The translations under genes were made by a program, and so were the position numbers. From DASRPD01 sp035646535 (GTDB taxonomy: Bacteria; Actinomycetota; Acidimicrobiia; IMCC26256; JANYLB01), in contig DASRPD010000051.1 of the NCBI GenBank assembly GCA_035646535.1, positions 1 to 64,000 of the forward strand: DNA of 64,000 nt, written 5' to 3'. Positions 42,401 to 50,395 of the stretch are shown in pieces (within the stretch, counting starts at the first letter, position 1; each line of letters starts with the position of its first letter). Below the pieces are notes generated by a model. The model saw only the letters and a list, made by a program, of their open reading frames with translations. It had not been told where the DNA came from and did not search any database.

Positions 42401-43188
42401 GCGGCACGCCCCCGGCGGATGCGCCGGTGTTCCCGGATCGGGTGCAGGGCGCACTCCGGTTCGAGGGGGTGCATTTCTCGTATCCCAGCTCCCAAGTGGA
42501 AGCACTCAGGGGCATCGATCTCGAGGTCGCCGCGGGTGAGACCGTCGCGCTCGTCGGCGAGACCGGCGCGGGCAAGTCGACGATCGTGAAGTTGGTGGCG
42601 CGCTTCTACGACGTGACCGCCGGGCGGATCCTCGTCGACGGCGTCCCACTGATGGACCTCGACCTCACCGCGTACCGCCGCCGGCTCGGGTACGTCGCCC
42701 AAGAGCCGTTCCTCTTCTCGGGCACGATTCGCGACAACATCGCCTACGGACGGCCCGACGCGACCGACGCCGAGGTCGATGCCGCGGCCGGCGCGGTCGG
42801 CGCATCCGAGTTCATCGACGAGCTTCCGGGCGGCTACCTCTACCCCGTCACCGAGCGCGGACGATCGGTCTCCGCCGGCCAGCGTCAGCTGCTCTGCCTG
42901 GCGCGTGCTCTGCTCGTCGACCCGGCGATCCTGTTGTTGGACGAGGCCACTGCGAATCTCGATCTCGCGAGCGAGAGGCGCGTCCAGCGAGCAATGGGAC
43001 TCGTGTCCGCGGGTCGAACGACACTTGTCATCGCGCATCGCCTCCCGACCGCGCGCGCCGCCGATCGCATCGTGGTCATCGCTGACGGCGACATCGCCGA
43101 ATCCGGGACCCACGAGGAGCTCATCGCGCGCGGCGGTCGGTACGCGCGGGCCTGGCAGGCCTTCGCTCCGGAGCAGACTCGGGCGTAG
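39469..43188 (+). CDS. Fused ABC exporter (two half-transporters, asymmetric ATP sites)
   Basis: A 1239-residue exporter: membrane domain 1 (about 20-310), ATPase 1 (about 340-580), a glycine/alanine/proline linker (about 600-640), membrane domain 2 (about 670-960) and ATPase 2 (about 990-1235). Walker A1 is GASGSGKST, signature 1 LSGGQRQ, and Walker B1 ends LDDATS, with Asp where the catalytic Glu should be. Walker A2 is GETGAGKST, signature 2 VSAGQRQ, and Walker B2 LLLDEATANLD keeps the Glu. Thus the site made by Walker A/B of half 1 and the signature of half 2 is degenerate, as in heterodimeric exporters. Single-chain relatives such as mycobacterial Rv0194 export drugs or lipids; the substrate here is unknown. 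GTG 39469 is the start. Confidence 0.93.
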   Translation: MTVEPSKNGGWIRRLAPFLRPHRTKVLVALGASVAGMGVTALAPIIEKIVIDDVMGSADRSVGPWIALLVIAGLFGFGAAYVRRFVGGRVALDVQYDLRNALFERLQGLDLARHDELPTGQLVSRASSDLGLIQGLLAFTPIMLGNLVMVVVAFVVMLVLSPLLTVVAALALPALGIVAARLRTTLFPATWDAQQRAAEVAGVVDEAVSGVRVVKGFGQEARELARVTERAEVLYRSRVRSVRLQARLASTLQAIPTLAQVGVLALGGWMAINDRITLGTFLAFSAYLIQLVAPVRMFSTMLAVAQQARAGAERILELLDSNPVVVEKPDAHDLGAVRGAIEFDDVMYGYQQSEPVLMGFSLRVAPGETVALVGASGSGKSTVSLLLPRFYDVQGGAVRIDGVDVRDATLASLRRNVGLVFEESFLFSDTIRANVAYARPDATDGEVEAAARAAGAHSFISELADGYDTVVGERGQTLSGGQRQRIAIARAVLADARILVLDDATSAVDAETEEQIHASMRDAMRDRTTLLIAHRRSTLRLADRIVVVDHGRAVDEGSHDQLIERSALYRSLFASPHDIDQPDELDETAVPRAMTVAPTSLVAGASPAAGPGPGAGAGRGLAGGFSPGALALSATPALLARLQRLPPADDDHDVDLAAESADDESFTLGRFLRPYRRPLAFGFTLVVIDTLLALAGPFLVRLGLNRGVVAGSETALWIASGAFFVVAVASWLDTWAYTRHTGRTAERVLLALRVRIFAHLQRLSVDFYDREMAGRVMTRMTTDVEALSQLLQQGLIQALVSMLSFFGVLIALTIMSWQLMLGVFVLVPPLVGATWFFRRRSNRAYTRARDSIANVNASFQENLSGVRVTQANVREDHNLRAFRAVAGEYLGARLGAQRLVAVYFPFVLFLAAIGNAIVLGIGTPLVRNGTLATGTIIAFLLYLNQFFSPIQQLSQVFDQWQQARASMTKIDELMATPSGTPPADAPVFPDRVQGALRFEGVHFSYPSSQVEALRGIDLEVAAGETVALVGETGAGKSTIVKLVARFYDVTAGRILVDGVPLMDLDLTAYRRRLGYVAQEPFLFSGTIRDNIAYGRPDATDAEVDAAAGAVGASEFIDELPGGYLYPVTERGRSVSAGQRQLLCLARALLVDPAILLLDEATANLDLASERRVQRAMGLVSAGRTTLVIAHRLPTARAADRIVVIADGDIAESGTHEELIARGGRYARAWQAFAPEQTRA

Positions 43189-43295
43189 AGGGCCGAGCCC
43201 GACGGCGGGACGGCATCGATGGACTGCTGTACGTTTTCGCGACCGAAGCGCCACGACCCAGAAGGCACCCGCGTGAAGATGCCGAGAGGAAGCGC

Positions 43296-43711
43296 ATGAT
43301 CCCCGATGCCGTTCGGAGCTTCGTCGAAGAACAGCCCGTCGGCGTGCTCGCGACCTACCGCGCCGACGGGTCGGCCCGCCAAGGCGTCGTGTACCACCTG
43401 CTGGAAGGCGACACCGTGCGTGTCACGACCGAGGGCAAGCGGTTCAAGACCGGCGATGTCAGTCGCACGCCGCGCGCGTCGTACTGCGTGACGGGCCACG
43501 AGCGGCCGTTTCCTTGCGTGACGCTCGAGGGCTCCCCTTTCGCATCCTCACCGACGACATCGGCGCGGTCACGACGCGCCTCATGGAGCGGATCATCGGC
43601 AGCCCGATGGAGCAACCCCTCACCGACGACGCGTGCGCGGCGATGGATCGGGTGGTGCTCGAGATCGACGTCGACCGTGTGTACGGTGCTCGGTACATCG
43701 ACGGTGCCTGA
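43296..43711 (+). pseudogene. F420-dependent PPOX-class protein, frameshifted
   Basis: The first 78 codons from ATG 43296 read as a split-barrel PPOX/F420 protein (VGVLATYRADGSARQGVVYH, RVTTEGKRFKTGDVSRTPRA, ERPFPCVTLEG). At about 43531-43540 (GCTCCCCTTT) the frame must change by one base; the continuation reads RILTDDIGAVTTRLMERIIG and VVLEIDVDRVYGARYIDGA before TGA 43711. One missing base in the C run explains it. Either a real inactivating mutation or a sequencing error. The end overlaps the start of the next gene by 8 bases. Confidence 0.75.
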
Positions 43712-45194
43712 GAGGCCGCGCCGGCACGCGGCGGTCGCGATCGTCGGCCTGGGTCCTGTCGGCGCGGCGCTCGCCAATCTGCTCGGCGCGCGCGGTCTCG
43801 ACGTCGTCGTCTACGAACGCGAGACCGACGTCTACCACCAGCCGCGCGCCGCCCATTTCGACGGCGAGATCATGCGGGTCTTCCAGTCAATCGGGCTGGC
43901 CGAAGCCGTCGAGCCGAACACTGCGACGATCGACGGGATGCACTTCGTCAATGCTGACGGCCAGAAGCTCTTCGGCTTCGACGTGCCGCCCGGGCCGGGT
44001 CCCAACGGCTGGAACCGGGACTACATGTTCTCTCAGCCGGAGCTCGAGACGACGTTGCGCGCCGGGTTGGCGCGCTTCGCGAACGTCTCGGTGCATCTCG
44101 GCCACGAGGTCGACTCCATCCAGGACCATGGCGATCGCGTCGAGCTGATCGTGCGCGATCGAGCGGACGGATCGACCCATCACATCGGTGCGGCGATCGC
44201 CGTCGGCTGCGACGGAGCCCGGTCGCTGACGCGCGAGGTCATCGGAACCGAGCTGTTCGACTATGGCTTCGACCAGCCGTGGCTCGTGATCGACACCAAC
44301 CTGCGCCGCCCGGTCGAGCTCCCGACCGTCGCGGTGCAGTACTGCGACCCCACCCGACCCGCGACGTTCATCCCCCACGGCGGCCGTCGCCGTCGGTGGG
44401 AGATCATGGTGACGCCGCCCGACACGATCGACAGCGCCCAGCAACCGGATCGAGTCTTCGAGCTGCTCGCGCCGTGGGTGACTCCCGATGACATCGAGAT
44501 CGTCCGGGCCACCGTGTACACGTTCCACGCGCTCGTCGCGAAGCGGTGGCGGTCCGGGCGGGTCCTCCTCATGGGTGACGCCGCGCATCAGATGCCTCCG
44601 TTCCTCGGCCAGGGAATGTGCTCCGGAATCCGCGACGCTGCCAACCTCGCCTGGAAACTCGAGCTCGTGCTCGACTGCCGCGCCGGCGACGAGCTGTTGG
44701 ATACCTACCAAACCGAGCGCGAGCCGCACGTACGCGCCATCACCGAGACCGCGGTCGCGGCCGGCAGCATCATCCAGACGACGGACCCGGACGTCACCGC
44801 CGCACGCGATGCCCAGCTCATCGCGGAACCCGGCGCCATGGGCGACGGGTTCGAGCCACCGGGCCTCGGCGCGGGGGCTCTGTCTGCCTCGGGTGGCGCG
44901 CTGCTGCCCCAGCCCGGCCGGCTGGACGACACGCTGGGGTCGGACTTCGCCGTCCTCCCCGGCGCCACGAAGCCGAGCGCACGCGCCCGGGCGTTCTGGG
45001 GTCGACTCGGCAAGATCCTGGCCCGGCCCGCTGGTCTCGAGTCCTGGCTCGGTGAGCTCGATGCCGACACCGTGGTCGTCCGACCGGACCGGTACGTCTT
45101 CGGTACGAGTCGTGACAGTGCGGGGCTCGACGACCTGACCGATATCGCAGCGACACGGTTCGCAAACGGCCGGCTGGGAATCGGCGCGCGGTGA
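43704..45194 (+). CDS. FAD-dependent aromatic hydroxylase-type monooxygenase (MhpA-like)
   Basis: A 496-residue class A flavin monooxygenase. The FAD motif VAIVGLGPVGAALANLLGARG (about 11-31) is followed by VVVYERE; IAVGCDGARS (about 165-174) is the DG motif; and LLMGDAAHQMPPFLGQGMCSGIRDAANLAWKLELVL (about 288-323) is the GD motif, both highly conserved. It is shaped like 3-(3-hydroxyphenyl)propionate hydroxylase and polyketide hydroxylases; substrate unknown. GTG 43704 was chosen because it overlaps the PPOX end and gives the standard start. It converges with the aldehyde dehydrogenase gene, 8 bases apart. Confidence 0.88.
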   Translation: MPERPRRHAAVAIVGLGPVGAALANLLGARGLDVVVYERETDVYHQPRAAHFDGEIMRVFQSIGLAEAVEPNTATIDGMHFVNADGQKLFGFDVPPGPGPNGWNRDYMFSQPELETTLRAGLARFANVSVHLGHEVDSIQDHGDRVELIVRDRADGSTHHIGAAIAVGCDGARSLTREVIGTELFDYGFDQPWLVIDTNLRRPVELPTVAVQYCDPTRPATFIPHGGRRRRWEIMVTPPDTIDSAQQPDRVFELLAPWVTPDDIEIVRATVYTFHALVAKRWRSGRVLLMGDAAHQMPPFLGQGMCSGIRDAANLAWKLELVLDCRAGDELLDTYQTEREPHVRAITETAVAAGSIIQTTDPDVTAARDAQLIAEPGAMGDGFEPPGLGAGALSASGGALLPQPGRLDDTLGSDFAVLPGATKPSARARAFWGRLGKILARPAGLESWLGELDADTVVVRPDRYVFGTSRDSAGLDDLTDIAATRFANGRLGIGAR

Positions 45195-45202
45195 TGCTCG
45201 GA

Positions 45203-46651
45203 CTACTCCGACGAGAAGAAGACGTTCTTGACCTCGGTGTAGTCAGCCAGGGCGTGGAGGCCCAGCTCGCGGCCGAGCCCGCTGCGCTTGTAGCCACCGA
45301 ACGGAGTCTCTGCGCGCACGCTCTTGTGTGAGTTGACCGAGAGCGTCCCGGTCCGAATCCCCCGAGCAACGCGCATGGCCCGGCCGAGATCGCGCGTCCA
45401 CAGCGATCCCGCCAAGCCGTAGTCGGAGTCGTTGGCGATACGGATCGCGTCGGCCTCCTCGTCGAAGGGGATCACACACGCCACCGGGCCGAAGATCTCC
45501 TCGCGGGCGACCCGCATGTCGTTGCGCACGCCGGCCAGCACCGCCGGGGTGAGGTACGCGCCGGCCGTACGGGTCGAATCATCGGGCACGACCCCACCGG
45601 TGACGAGCTCGGCACCCTCGGCACGGCCGACGTCCAGGTACTCGAGCGACCTAGCCCGCTGGACCGGGGCGACGAGCGGTCCCATCTCGGTGGTCTCGTC
45701 GAGCGGCGCACCGACGGTGATCCGATCGACCGCGGCCGCGAAGGCGGCCACGAAGTCGTCGTACACCGACCGCTGCACGAGGATCCGGCTCCGAGCGCAA
45801 CAGTCCTGGCCGGCATTGCCGAACACCGACATCGGCGTCTCGGCGACACATCGCTCGAGGTCGGAGTCCGCGAACACGACACAGGCCGACTTGCCGCCGA
45901 GCTCGAGGGAGACGCGAGTGATGTTGTCCGAGGATGCCCGCAGGATCCCCGCACCGGTTGCGGTCTCTCCGGTGAAGGAGATCTTGTCGACGCGCGGATC
46001 GGCGACGAGCGCGCCGCCGACATCGCTGCCCGGACCGGGCAACACGGACACGCATCCGGGGGGAACGCCCGCGTCGAGCAGTGCCCGCCCCAACAACAGT
46101 GCAGTCAGGGGTGTGTAGGACGCGGGCTTCAGCACGATCGGGTTCCCGCACGCGAGCGCCGGCGCGACCTTCCACGACGCGATGAGCAGCGGGAAGTTCC
46201 ACGGCACGATGAGCCCGCACACCCCGACCGGCTCGCGCAACACCACGTCGAGCCCGGGCTCCTGCACGGGGACGACCTCGCCGGTGAGTTTGTTCGCGGC
46301 CCCTGCGTAGTACTCGAACGTCGCTGCGGCCGCCTCGACCTCCCAGCGCGCATCACCGATCGGATGGCCGGCGTTGCGAGCCTCGGTGGTCGCGAGCTCA
46401 TCGCCCCGCTCTCGGAGCAGCGAGGCGACACGCCCGAGCACGCGCCCACGCTCGGTGGCGCTGCTGCCCGACCATGTTCCTTCCTCGAACGCGCGGGTGG
46501 CAACGGTGAGCGCGGCGTCGACATCGGCGGCACCGGCGCGAGCCACCTCGGCCAACTCCGCACCGGTGGCCGGCTCACGCGCGATGAACCTGGCACCGGA
46601 GGCAGCCGGCCGATGCTCGCCCCCGACGATGAGCTCGGCCATGGCGCTCAT
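45203..46651 (-). CDS. NAD(P)-dependent aldehyde dehydrogenase
   Basis: A 482-residue aldehyde dehydrogenase that oxidises an aldehyde to the acid. The catalytic Glu is in LELGGKSACVVF (about 251-262), the catalytic Cys in GNAGQDCCARSRILV (about 280-294; NAGQxC motif), PWNFPL binds cofactor (about 150-155) and SFTGETATG lies near 227. The EEIFGPVACVIPFD segment and final FGGYKRSGLGRELG are standard. Substrate is unknown. ATG 46651 overlaps the stop of the membrane-protein gene (ATGA); ATG 46642 is an alternative. Confidence 0.93.
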   Translation of the reverse strand: MSAMAELIVGGEHRPAASGARFIAREPATGAELAEVARAGAADVDAALTVATRAFEEGTWSGSSATERGRVLGRVASLLRERGDELATTEARNAGHPIGDARWEVEAAAATFEYYAGAANKLTGEVVPVQEPGLDVVLREPVGVCGLIVPWNFPLLIASWKVAPALACGNPIVLKPASYTPLTALLLGRALLDAGVPPGCVSVLPGPGSDVGGALVADPRVDKISFTGETATGAGILRASSDNITRVSLELGGKSACVVFADSDLERCVAETPMSVFGNAGQDCCARSRILVQRSVYDDFVAAFAAAVDRITVGAPLDETTEMGPLVAPVQRARSLEYLDVGRAEGAELVTGGVVPDDSTRTAGAYLTPAVLAGVRNDMRVAREEIFGPVACVIPFDEEADAIRIANDSDYGLAGSLWTRDLGRAMRVARGIRTGTLSVNSHKSVRAETPFGGYKRSGLGRELGLHALADYTEVKNVFFSSE

Positions 46652-47097
46652 GCGGCCCGCCGGCGCCACCACAGGCCTCCTGCGGCTGCCGCGGCCAGAC
46701 CGGTCCCCGCCGCGATCTCATGCGGCACGCGGTGGGGTTCTTCGTTCTGGATCCACCCGTGGAACCGGTGCAGCCACCTGGGGAACGGGTTGAACCCGAA
46801 GAACCGCTCGACGGGCTTGTCGAGATCCAACAAGACGGCGCCCGCGATCCCGGCGACGACGCCTCGGCGAGCCCCGGGGGACGCGAGCACCGCTCCGGCC
46901 AGCACCGCGATGCCGACAAGCCCATCGCGCCGACAGACCACGAAGAACTCGTCGGCGGTCAGCGCTTCGTCACCGAAGTGAGGCGTGACGTCCATGACGA
47001 CGTGGGAGACCAGACCGGCGCCGAATGCGGGGATGGCCCGCTGCGGCCAGGCCAACCCGATGATCGTCCCGGCGAGTAGGTGGTTGGTCACGAACAT
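46648..47097 (-). CDS. Small membrane protein, YdjM/DUF457-like
   Basis: A 149-residue protein with three or four hydrophobic spans. The N terminus MFVTNHLLAGTIIGLAWP, and the SHVVMDVTPHFGDE segment carrying HxxxDxxPH (about 31-42), resemble the membrane-bound metal-dependent hydrolase-like YdjM/DUF457 group, in which early histidines and an aspartate are conserved. Enzymatic activity is not established for the group. It ends in WWRRRAA. Translation is coupled to the aldehyde dehydrogenase gene by ATGA. It is divergent from the luciferase-like gene, with 106 bases between. Confidence 0.65.
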   Translation of the reverse strand: MFVTNHLLAGTIIGLAWPQRAIPAFGAGLVSHVVMDVTPHFGDEALTADEFFVVCRRDGLVGIAVLAGAVLASPGARRGVVAGIAGAVLLDLDKPVERFFGFNPFPRWLHRFHGWIQNEEPHRVPHEIAAGTGLAAAAAGGLWWRRRAA

Positions 47098-47191
47098 GCG
47101 GCGCGATCATGCCAGCCCGGACGGGTTCGGTCCGGCCGGCGCCGCCGGTTCTCGACGATCCGGAGCGTCCCGCCGGTTCCGACTCTCCCGG

Positions 47192-47197
47192 TAGTGT
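47192..47197 (+). promoter_or_regulatory. Leaderless -10 box of luciferase-like gene 2
   Basis: TAGTGT, 6 bases before ATG 47204. Confidence 0.5.
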
Positions 47198-47203
47198 CGG
47201 CCC

Positions 47204-47962
47204 ATGGCTCGATACAAGGTGGGAGTCCAGCTGCATCCCCAGGTCGCGACCGTCGACGAGATCCGCGTCGCGTGGAAGGCAGCCGACGCGATGGGCGTCG
47301 ACAGCATCTGGATCTGGGACCACTTCTTCCCCTTGTACGGAGATCCCGATGCGAATCACTACGAGGCCTACACACTGCTCGCGGCGATGGCCGCCGAGAC
47401 CACCAACGCGACGCTCGGGGCGCTCGTCACCTGCAACTCGTACCGCAACCCGAACCTGCTCGCGGACATGGCCCGCACGATCGACCTCATCAGCCACGGC
47501 CGGTTCGTGCTCGGGATCGGTTCCGGGTGGTTCGAACGCGACTACACCGAGTACGGCTACGAGTTCGGCACCGCGCCGGCCCGACTCCGCGCGCTCGAGA
47601 CGTCGCTCACTGTCATCGAGCAGCGAATCGCGAAGCTCGTCCCGGCGCCGGTCGGAGACCTGCCGATCATGGTCGGCGGCAGCGGCGAAAAGGTCACCCT
47701 GCGGCTCGTCGCCGAACACGCCCAGATGTGGAACACATTCGGTCCGCCCGATGTGTTCGCGGCCAAGAACGCGATCCTCGACGACTGGTGCGCGCGCGTG
47801 GGTCGGGATCCGAGCGAGATCGAACGGACCGTCGCGATCCAGCCGAACGAGATCGACACTGCCTCCGAGTACGTCGACGCGGGTGCCCAGCACCTCATCG
47901 TCATGGCCGGTGCACCGTACGATCTCGACCCGGTGCAACGGCTGCTCGCCACCTCGCGGTGA
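47204..47962 (+). CDS. Luciferase-like (LLM class), probably F420-dependent oxidoreductase
   Basis: A 252-residue member of the LLM family, on the short side. VGVQLHPQVATVDEIRVAWKAADAMGVDSIWIWDHFFPL (about 6-44) with WDHF is typical of the F420-using branch. LGALVTCNSYRNPNLLADMARTIDLISHGRFVLGIGSGW (about 71-109) gives the cofactor-binding region, and PIMVGGSGEKVTLRLVAEHAQMWN follows. The substrate is unknown. Its stop overlaps the phosphatase start (GTGA), so the two are coupled. Confidence 0.88.
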   Translation: MARYKVGVQLHPQVATVDEIRVAWKAADAMGVDSIWIWDHFFPLYGDPDANHYEAYTLLAAMAAETTNATLGALVTCNSYRNPNLLADMARTIDLISHGRFVLGIGSGWFERDYTEYGYEFGTAPARLRALETSLTVIEQRIAKLVPAPVGDLPIMVGGSGEKVTLRLVAEHAQMWNTFGPPDVFAAKNAILDDWCARVGRDPSEIERTVAIQPNEIDTASEYVDAGAQHLIVMAGAPYDLDPVQRLLATSR

Positions 47963-48513
47963 GCGCGGGTCCGTCGGTCCCCGCGCCGCCGCCGAAGCTC
48001 GCAGCGCCGGGGAGCGGCACCGGGTTCCTCGGCAACCTCGCGGTTCCCGCCGAGCTCTGGTGGGCGGCCCGCGCACCCGCACCGCTCGCCGGGATGTCCT
48101 ACCCCCATCGGGCTGACTGGCCGGCGCTCGCCGAGGCGGGATTCGGCGATGTCGTGTGTCTGACCGACGATGCGTTGCGCTACGACCCCGCGCCGCTCAC
48201 GGGTCACGCGTTCGCCCTCCAGGACCTCTACGTGGCCGGACCCGACGCGCCCGAGCGCGAGCTGGCCGTCGTGGGCGCCGCGGTCGACATCGTCGTCGAC
48301 CGGCTCACCGCCGGTGCGGGCGTGCTCGTGCACTGCCAAGCCGGGCGGGGTCGCACCGGCACGGTCATCGGTGGCGCGCTCGTGCGCCTGGGCCACGACC
48401 CCGACACCATCCACGACTGGCTGCACCGCGCCCAGCGCATGCGCTCCAAGCGCGGCTGGCCCGAACACCCTTGGCAGGCAACCGTGCTGGCTGCGATCCC
48501 TCGCGCCACCTGA
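47959..48513 (+). CDS. Dual-specificity/tyrosine phosphatase-like protein
   Basis: A 184-residue protein with the cysteine-phosphatase signature CX5R as HCQAGRGRTGTVIGGALVRLG (Cys about residue 130). Upstream, DVVCLTDDALRYDP and the HRADWPALAEAGFGDVVCL stretch resemble the strand and general-acid region of cyclin-like and dual-specificity phosphatases. It could dephosphorylate proteins or small phosphate esters. GTG 47959 is translationally coupled to the luciferase-like gene. The 3' end is followed by the thiamine operon promoter. Confidence 0.85.
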   Translation: MSAGPSVPAPPPKLAAPGSGTGFLGNLAVPAELWWAARAPAPLAGMSYPHRADWPALAEAGFGDVVCLTDDALRYDPAPLTGHAFALQDLYVAGPDAPERELAVVGAAVDIVVDRLTAGAGVLVHCQAGRGRTGTVIGGALVRLGHDPDTIHDWLHRAQRMRSKRGWPEHPWQATVLAAIPRAT

Positions 48514-48541
48514 ATCACGCGACCCGTCGGTTCCGGGGCGA

Positions 48542-48571
48542 TAGTCTTGGCGCGCCACCACATTCGTGGTG
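48542..48571 (+). promoter_or_regulatory. Promoter and 5' hairpin of the thiamine operon
   Basis: TAGTCT (48542-48547) is a -10 candidate 30-35 bases before the aptamer. CACCAC (48556-48561) pairs with GTGGTG (48566-48571) across four bases; this may stabilise the 5' end or terminate the phosphatase transcript. Confidence 0.4.
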
Positions 48572-48576
48572 CCGAA

Positions 48577-48667
48577 ACACGGGAGTCCGGTGCGCCGGGC
48601 TGAGAGGGCGGCACGCAGCCACCGACCGTTCGAACCTGACCCGGGTCATGCCGGCGCAGGGAGGACA
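48577..48667 (+). promoter_or_regulatory. TPP riboswitch (THI element)
   Basis: Conserved aptamer parts appear in order: GGGAGTCCGG, GGGCTGAGAG (48597-48606), the variable arm, ACCTGACCCGGGTCATGCCGG (48634-48653, the pyrophosphate-binding side) and GCGCAGGGA (48654-48662). The Shine-Dalgarno (AGGGAGG, 48658-48664) is inside the 3' end of the aptamer and 4 bases before the GTG of the kinase gene, so ligand binding would directly hide the ribosome-binding site. Translation control is inferred. Confidence 0.93.
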
Positions 48668-48668
48668 C

Positions 48669-49319
48669 GTGACGACAACCGCATGGGTGTTCACCGGCGG
48701 CGATCCCCCGGATTCCCGTTCGCTCGCGGAACACCGCCCCGACCATCTCGTCGTCGCGGCCGACTCGGGGCTGACGCACGCCCTCGCCGCGGGCGTCGCC
48801 GTCGACGTCGTCGTCGGCGACCTCGACTCGGTCGACGCGGCCGAGCTGGACCGGGCGGTGGCCGCCGAAGCGCGCGTCGAACAGCACCCGACGGACAAGA
48901 ACCAGACCGACCTCGAGCTTGCACTCCACGTCGCTCGCAGGGCGGGGGCGCACCGCATCGTCGTACTCGGCGCCGGGGGCGGGCGCCTCGACCATTTCCT
49001 CGCCAACACGATGGTGCTCGCCGCTCCGGCGTTGGGCGACGTCGATATCGAGGCGCATATCGAACGCAGCCGAGTGCACGTCGTGCGAGCCGGTCGGCCC
49101 CGCGCCCTGCGCGGCGCGCCCGGGGACATCCTCACGCTGCTCCCCGTCGGCGGCGCGGCGCGCGGGGTACGGGCCACAGGAGTCCGCTGGGAGCTGCGGA
49201 CCGAGGACCTCGCGTCGGGATCGAGTCGCGGGGTCAGCAACGAGATGACCGCCGAGACGGCCTTCGTCGACCTGGACGAGGGCGTGCTGATCGCCATCCA
49301 GCCATCACCCGGGAGCTGA
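48669..49319 (+). CDS. Thiamine pyrophosphokinase
   Basis: A 216-residue kinase making TPP from thiamine and ATP in one step. Motifs: VVAADSGLTHALAAGV (about 28-43), VVGDLDSVDAAEL (about 47-59), PTDKNQTDLELALHVA (about 74-89) and VLGAGGGRLDHFLANTMVL (about 98-116), which are the conserved substrate- and Mg-binding elements. The C-terminal barrel has LLPVGGAARGVRATGVRWEL and SRGVSNEM. The TPP riboswitch lies directly before GTG 48669. It leads an operon with the uptake system that follows, indicating that imported thiamine is phosphorylated on entry. Confidence 0.93.
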   Translation: MTTTAWVFTGGDPPDSRSLAEHRPDHLVVAADSGLTHALAAGVAVDVVVGDLDSVDAAELDRAVAAEARVEQHPTDKNQTDLELALHVARRAGAHRIVVLGAGGGRLDHFLANTMVLAAPALGDVDIEAHIERSRVHVVRAGRPRALRGAPGDILTLLPVGGAARGVRATGVRWELRTEDLASGSSRGVSNEMTAETAFVDLDEGVLIAIQPSPGS

Positions 49320-49327
49320 ACAGCCTC

Positions 49328-50395
49328 ATGAACCTGTCGTCGCACCGCAACCGACTCCGAAACCTGGCCATCACCGTCGGCGCGCTCATCCTCGCGTCGG
49401 CCGCTCTCGTCGCGTGCTCCGACGGCGCTGACGGTCGCACCATCACCCTCGTAACCCACGATTCATTCGCGGTGGCACGAGCCGACCTCCAGGCATTCGA
49501 GCGTGCCCACGACGTCGACGTGCAGATCCTGCGGGCCGGCGACGGTGGCACCGCCCTCAACCAGGTCATCCTGACCAAGGACGCGCCGATCGGCGACGTG
49601 ATGTTCGGGGTCGACAACACCTTCCTCACGCGCGCGACCGACGCCGACGTGTTCGCACCGTACGAATCACCCGAGCTCGTCGACGTTGCCGATGAGTACC
49701 AGCTCGATCCGACTCACGCGCTCACACCCATCGACACGGGCGACGTCTGTGTCGACTTCGACCGCACGGGACTCGCCGAGGCCGGGGTCGAGCCACCGAC
49801 TTCGCTCGAAGACCTCACCCGGCCCATCTACCGCGGGATGCTCGTGGCCGAGAACCCGGCCACGTCATCGCCGGGACTCGCGTTCCTCCTGGCCACGATC
49901 GCGGAGTACCACGACGGCTGGGGTGACTACTGGCAGCGGCTGCGCGACAACGACGTCCGGGTGGTCGACGGCTGGGAGCAGGCGTATTTCAGCGAGTTCA
50001 GCGGCGGCGGCGAAGCCGGCACCCGACCACTCGTCGTGTCGTACGCGTCGAGCCCACCCGCCGCGGTCCTCGACGTCGAGCCGATACCCGCGACCGCGCC
50101 TACTGCCGCCGTGCTCACGACCTGCTTCCGCCAGGTCGAGTTCGCCGGCGTCCTGCAGGGCACCGAGCATCCACGCCTCGCGAGAGACCTCGTCGATTGG
50201 ATGCTCGGCGAGCAGTTCCAGGAAGGCGTGACGCAGGAGATGTTCGTCTACCCGGTACGGGCGGACGTGCCGATTCCCGAGGTGTTCGAACGCCTCGCTC
50301 CACTCCCGGAAGACCCGTTCGAGCTGAGCCCCACCGAGATCGGTGAGCATCGCGACGACTGGATCGACGAGTGGACCGACATCGTGTTGCGGTAA
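49328..50395 (+). CDS. thiB: Thiamine-type ABC transporter substrate-binding lipoprotein
   Basis: A 355-residue binding protein with a lipoprotein signal (LVACS, cysteine about residue 30). The mature part resembles ThiB: ITLVTHDSFAVARADLQAFERAHDVDV, GDVMFGVDNTFLTRA (about 97-111), PIDTGDVCVDFDR, and the C-terminal VYPVRADVPIPEVFERLAPLPEDPFEL. Its place between the kinase and permease genes under the TPP riboswitch supports thiamine as ligand. ATG 49328 is 8 bases after the kinase stop. Confidence 0.9.
   Translation: MNLSSHRNRLRNLAITVGALILASAALVACSDGADGRTITLVTHDSFAVARADLQAFERAHDVDVQILRAGDGGTALNQVILTKDAPIGDVMFGVDNTFLTRATDADVFAPYESPELVDVADEYQLDPTHALTPIDTGDVCVDFDRTGLAEAGVEPPTSLEDLTRPIYRGMLVAENPATSSPGLAFLLATIAEYHDGWGDYWQRLRDNDVRVVDGWEQAYFSEFSGGGEAGTRPLVVSYASSPPAAVLDVEPIPATAPTAAVLTTCFRQVEFAGVLQGTEHPRLARDLVDWMLGEQFQEGVTQEMFVYPVRADVPIPEVFERLAPLPEDPFELSPTEIGEHRDDWIDEWTDIVLR

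Noticed and set aside
48629..48640. GTTCGAACC sequence that looks like a tRNA T loop
   Set aside because: It is part of the TPP riboswitch variable region; no acceptor or anticodon arms fit.
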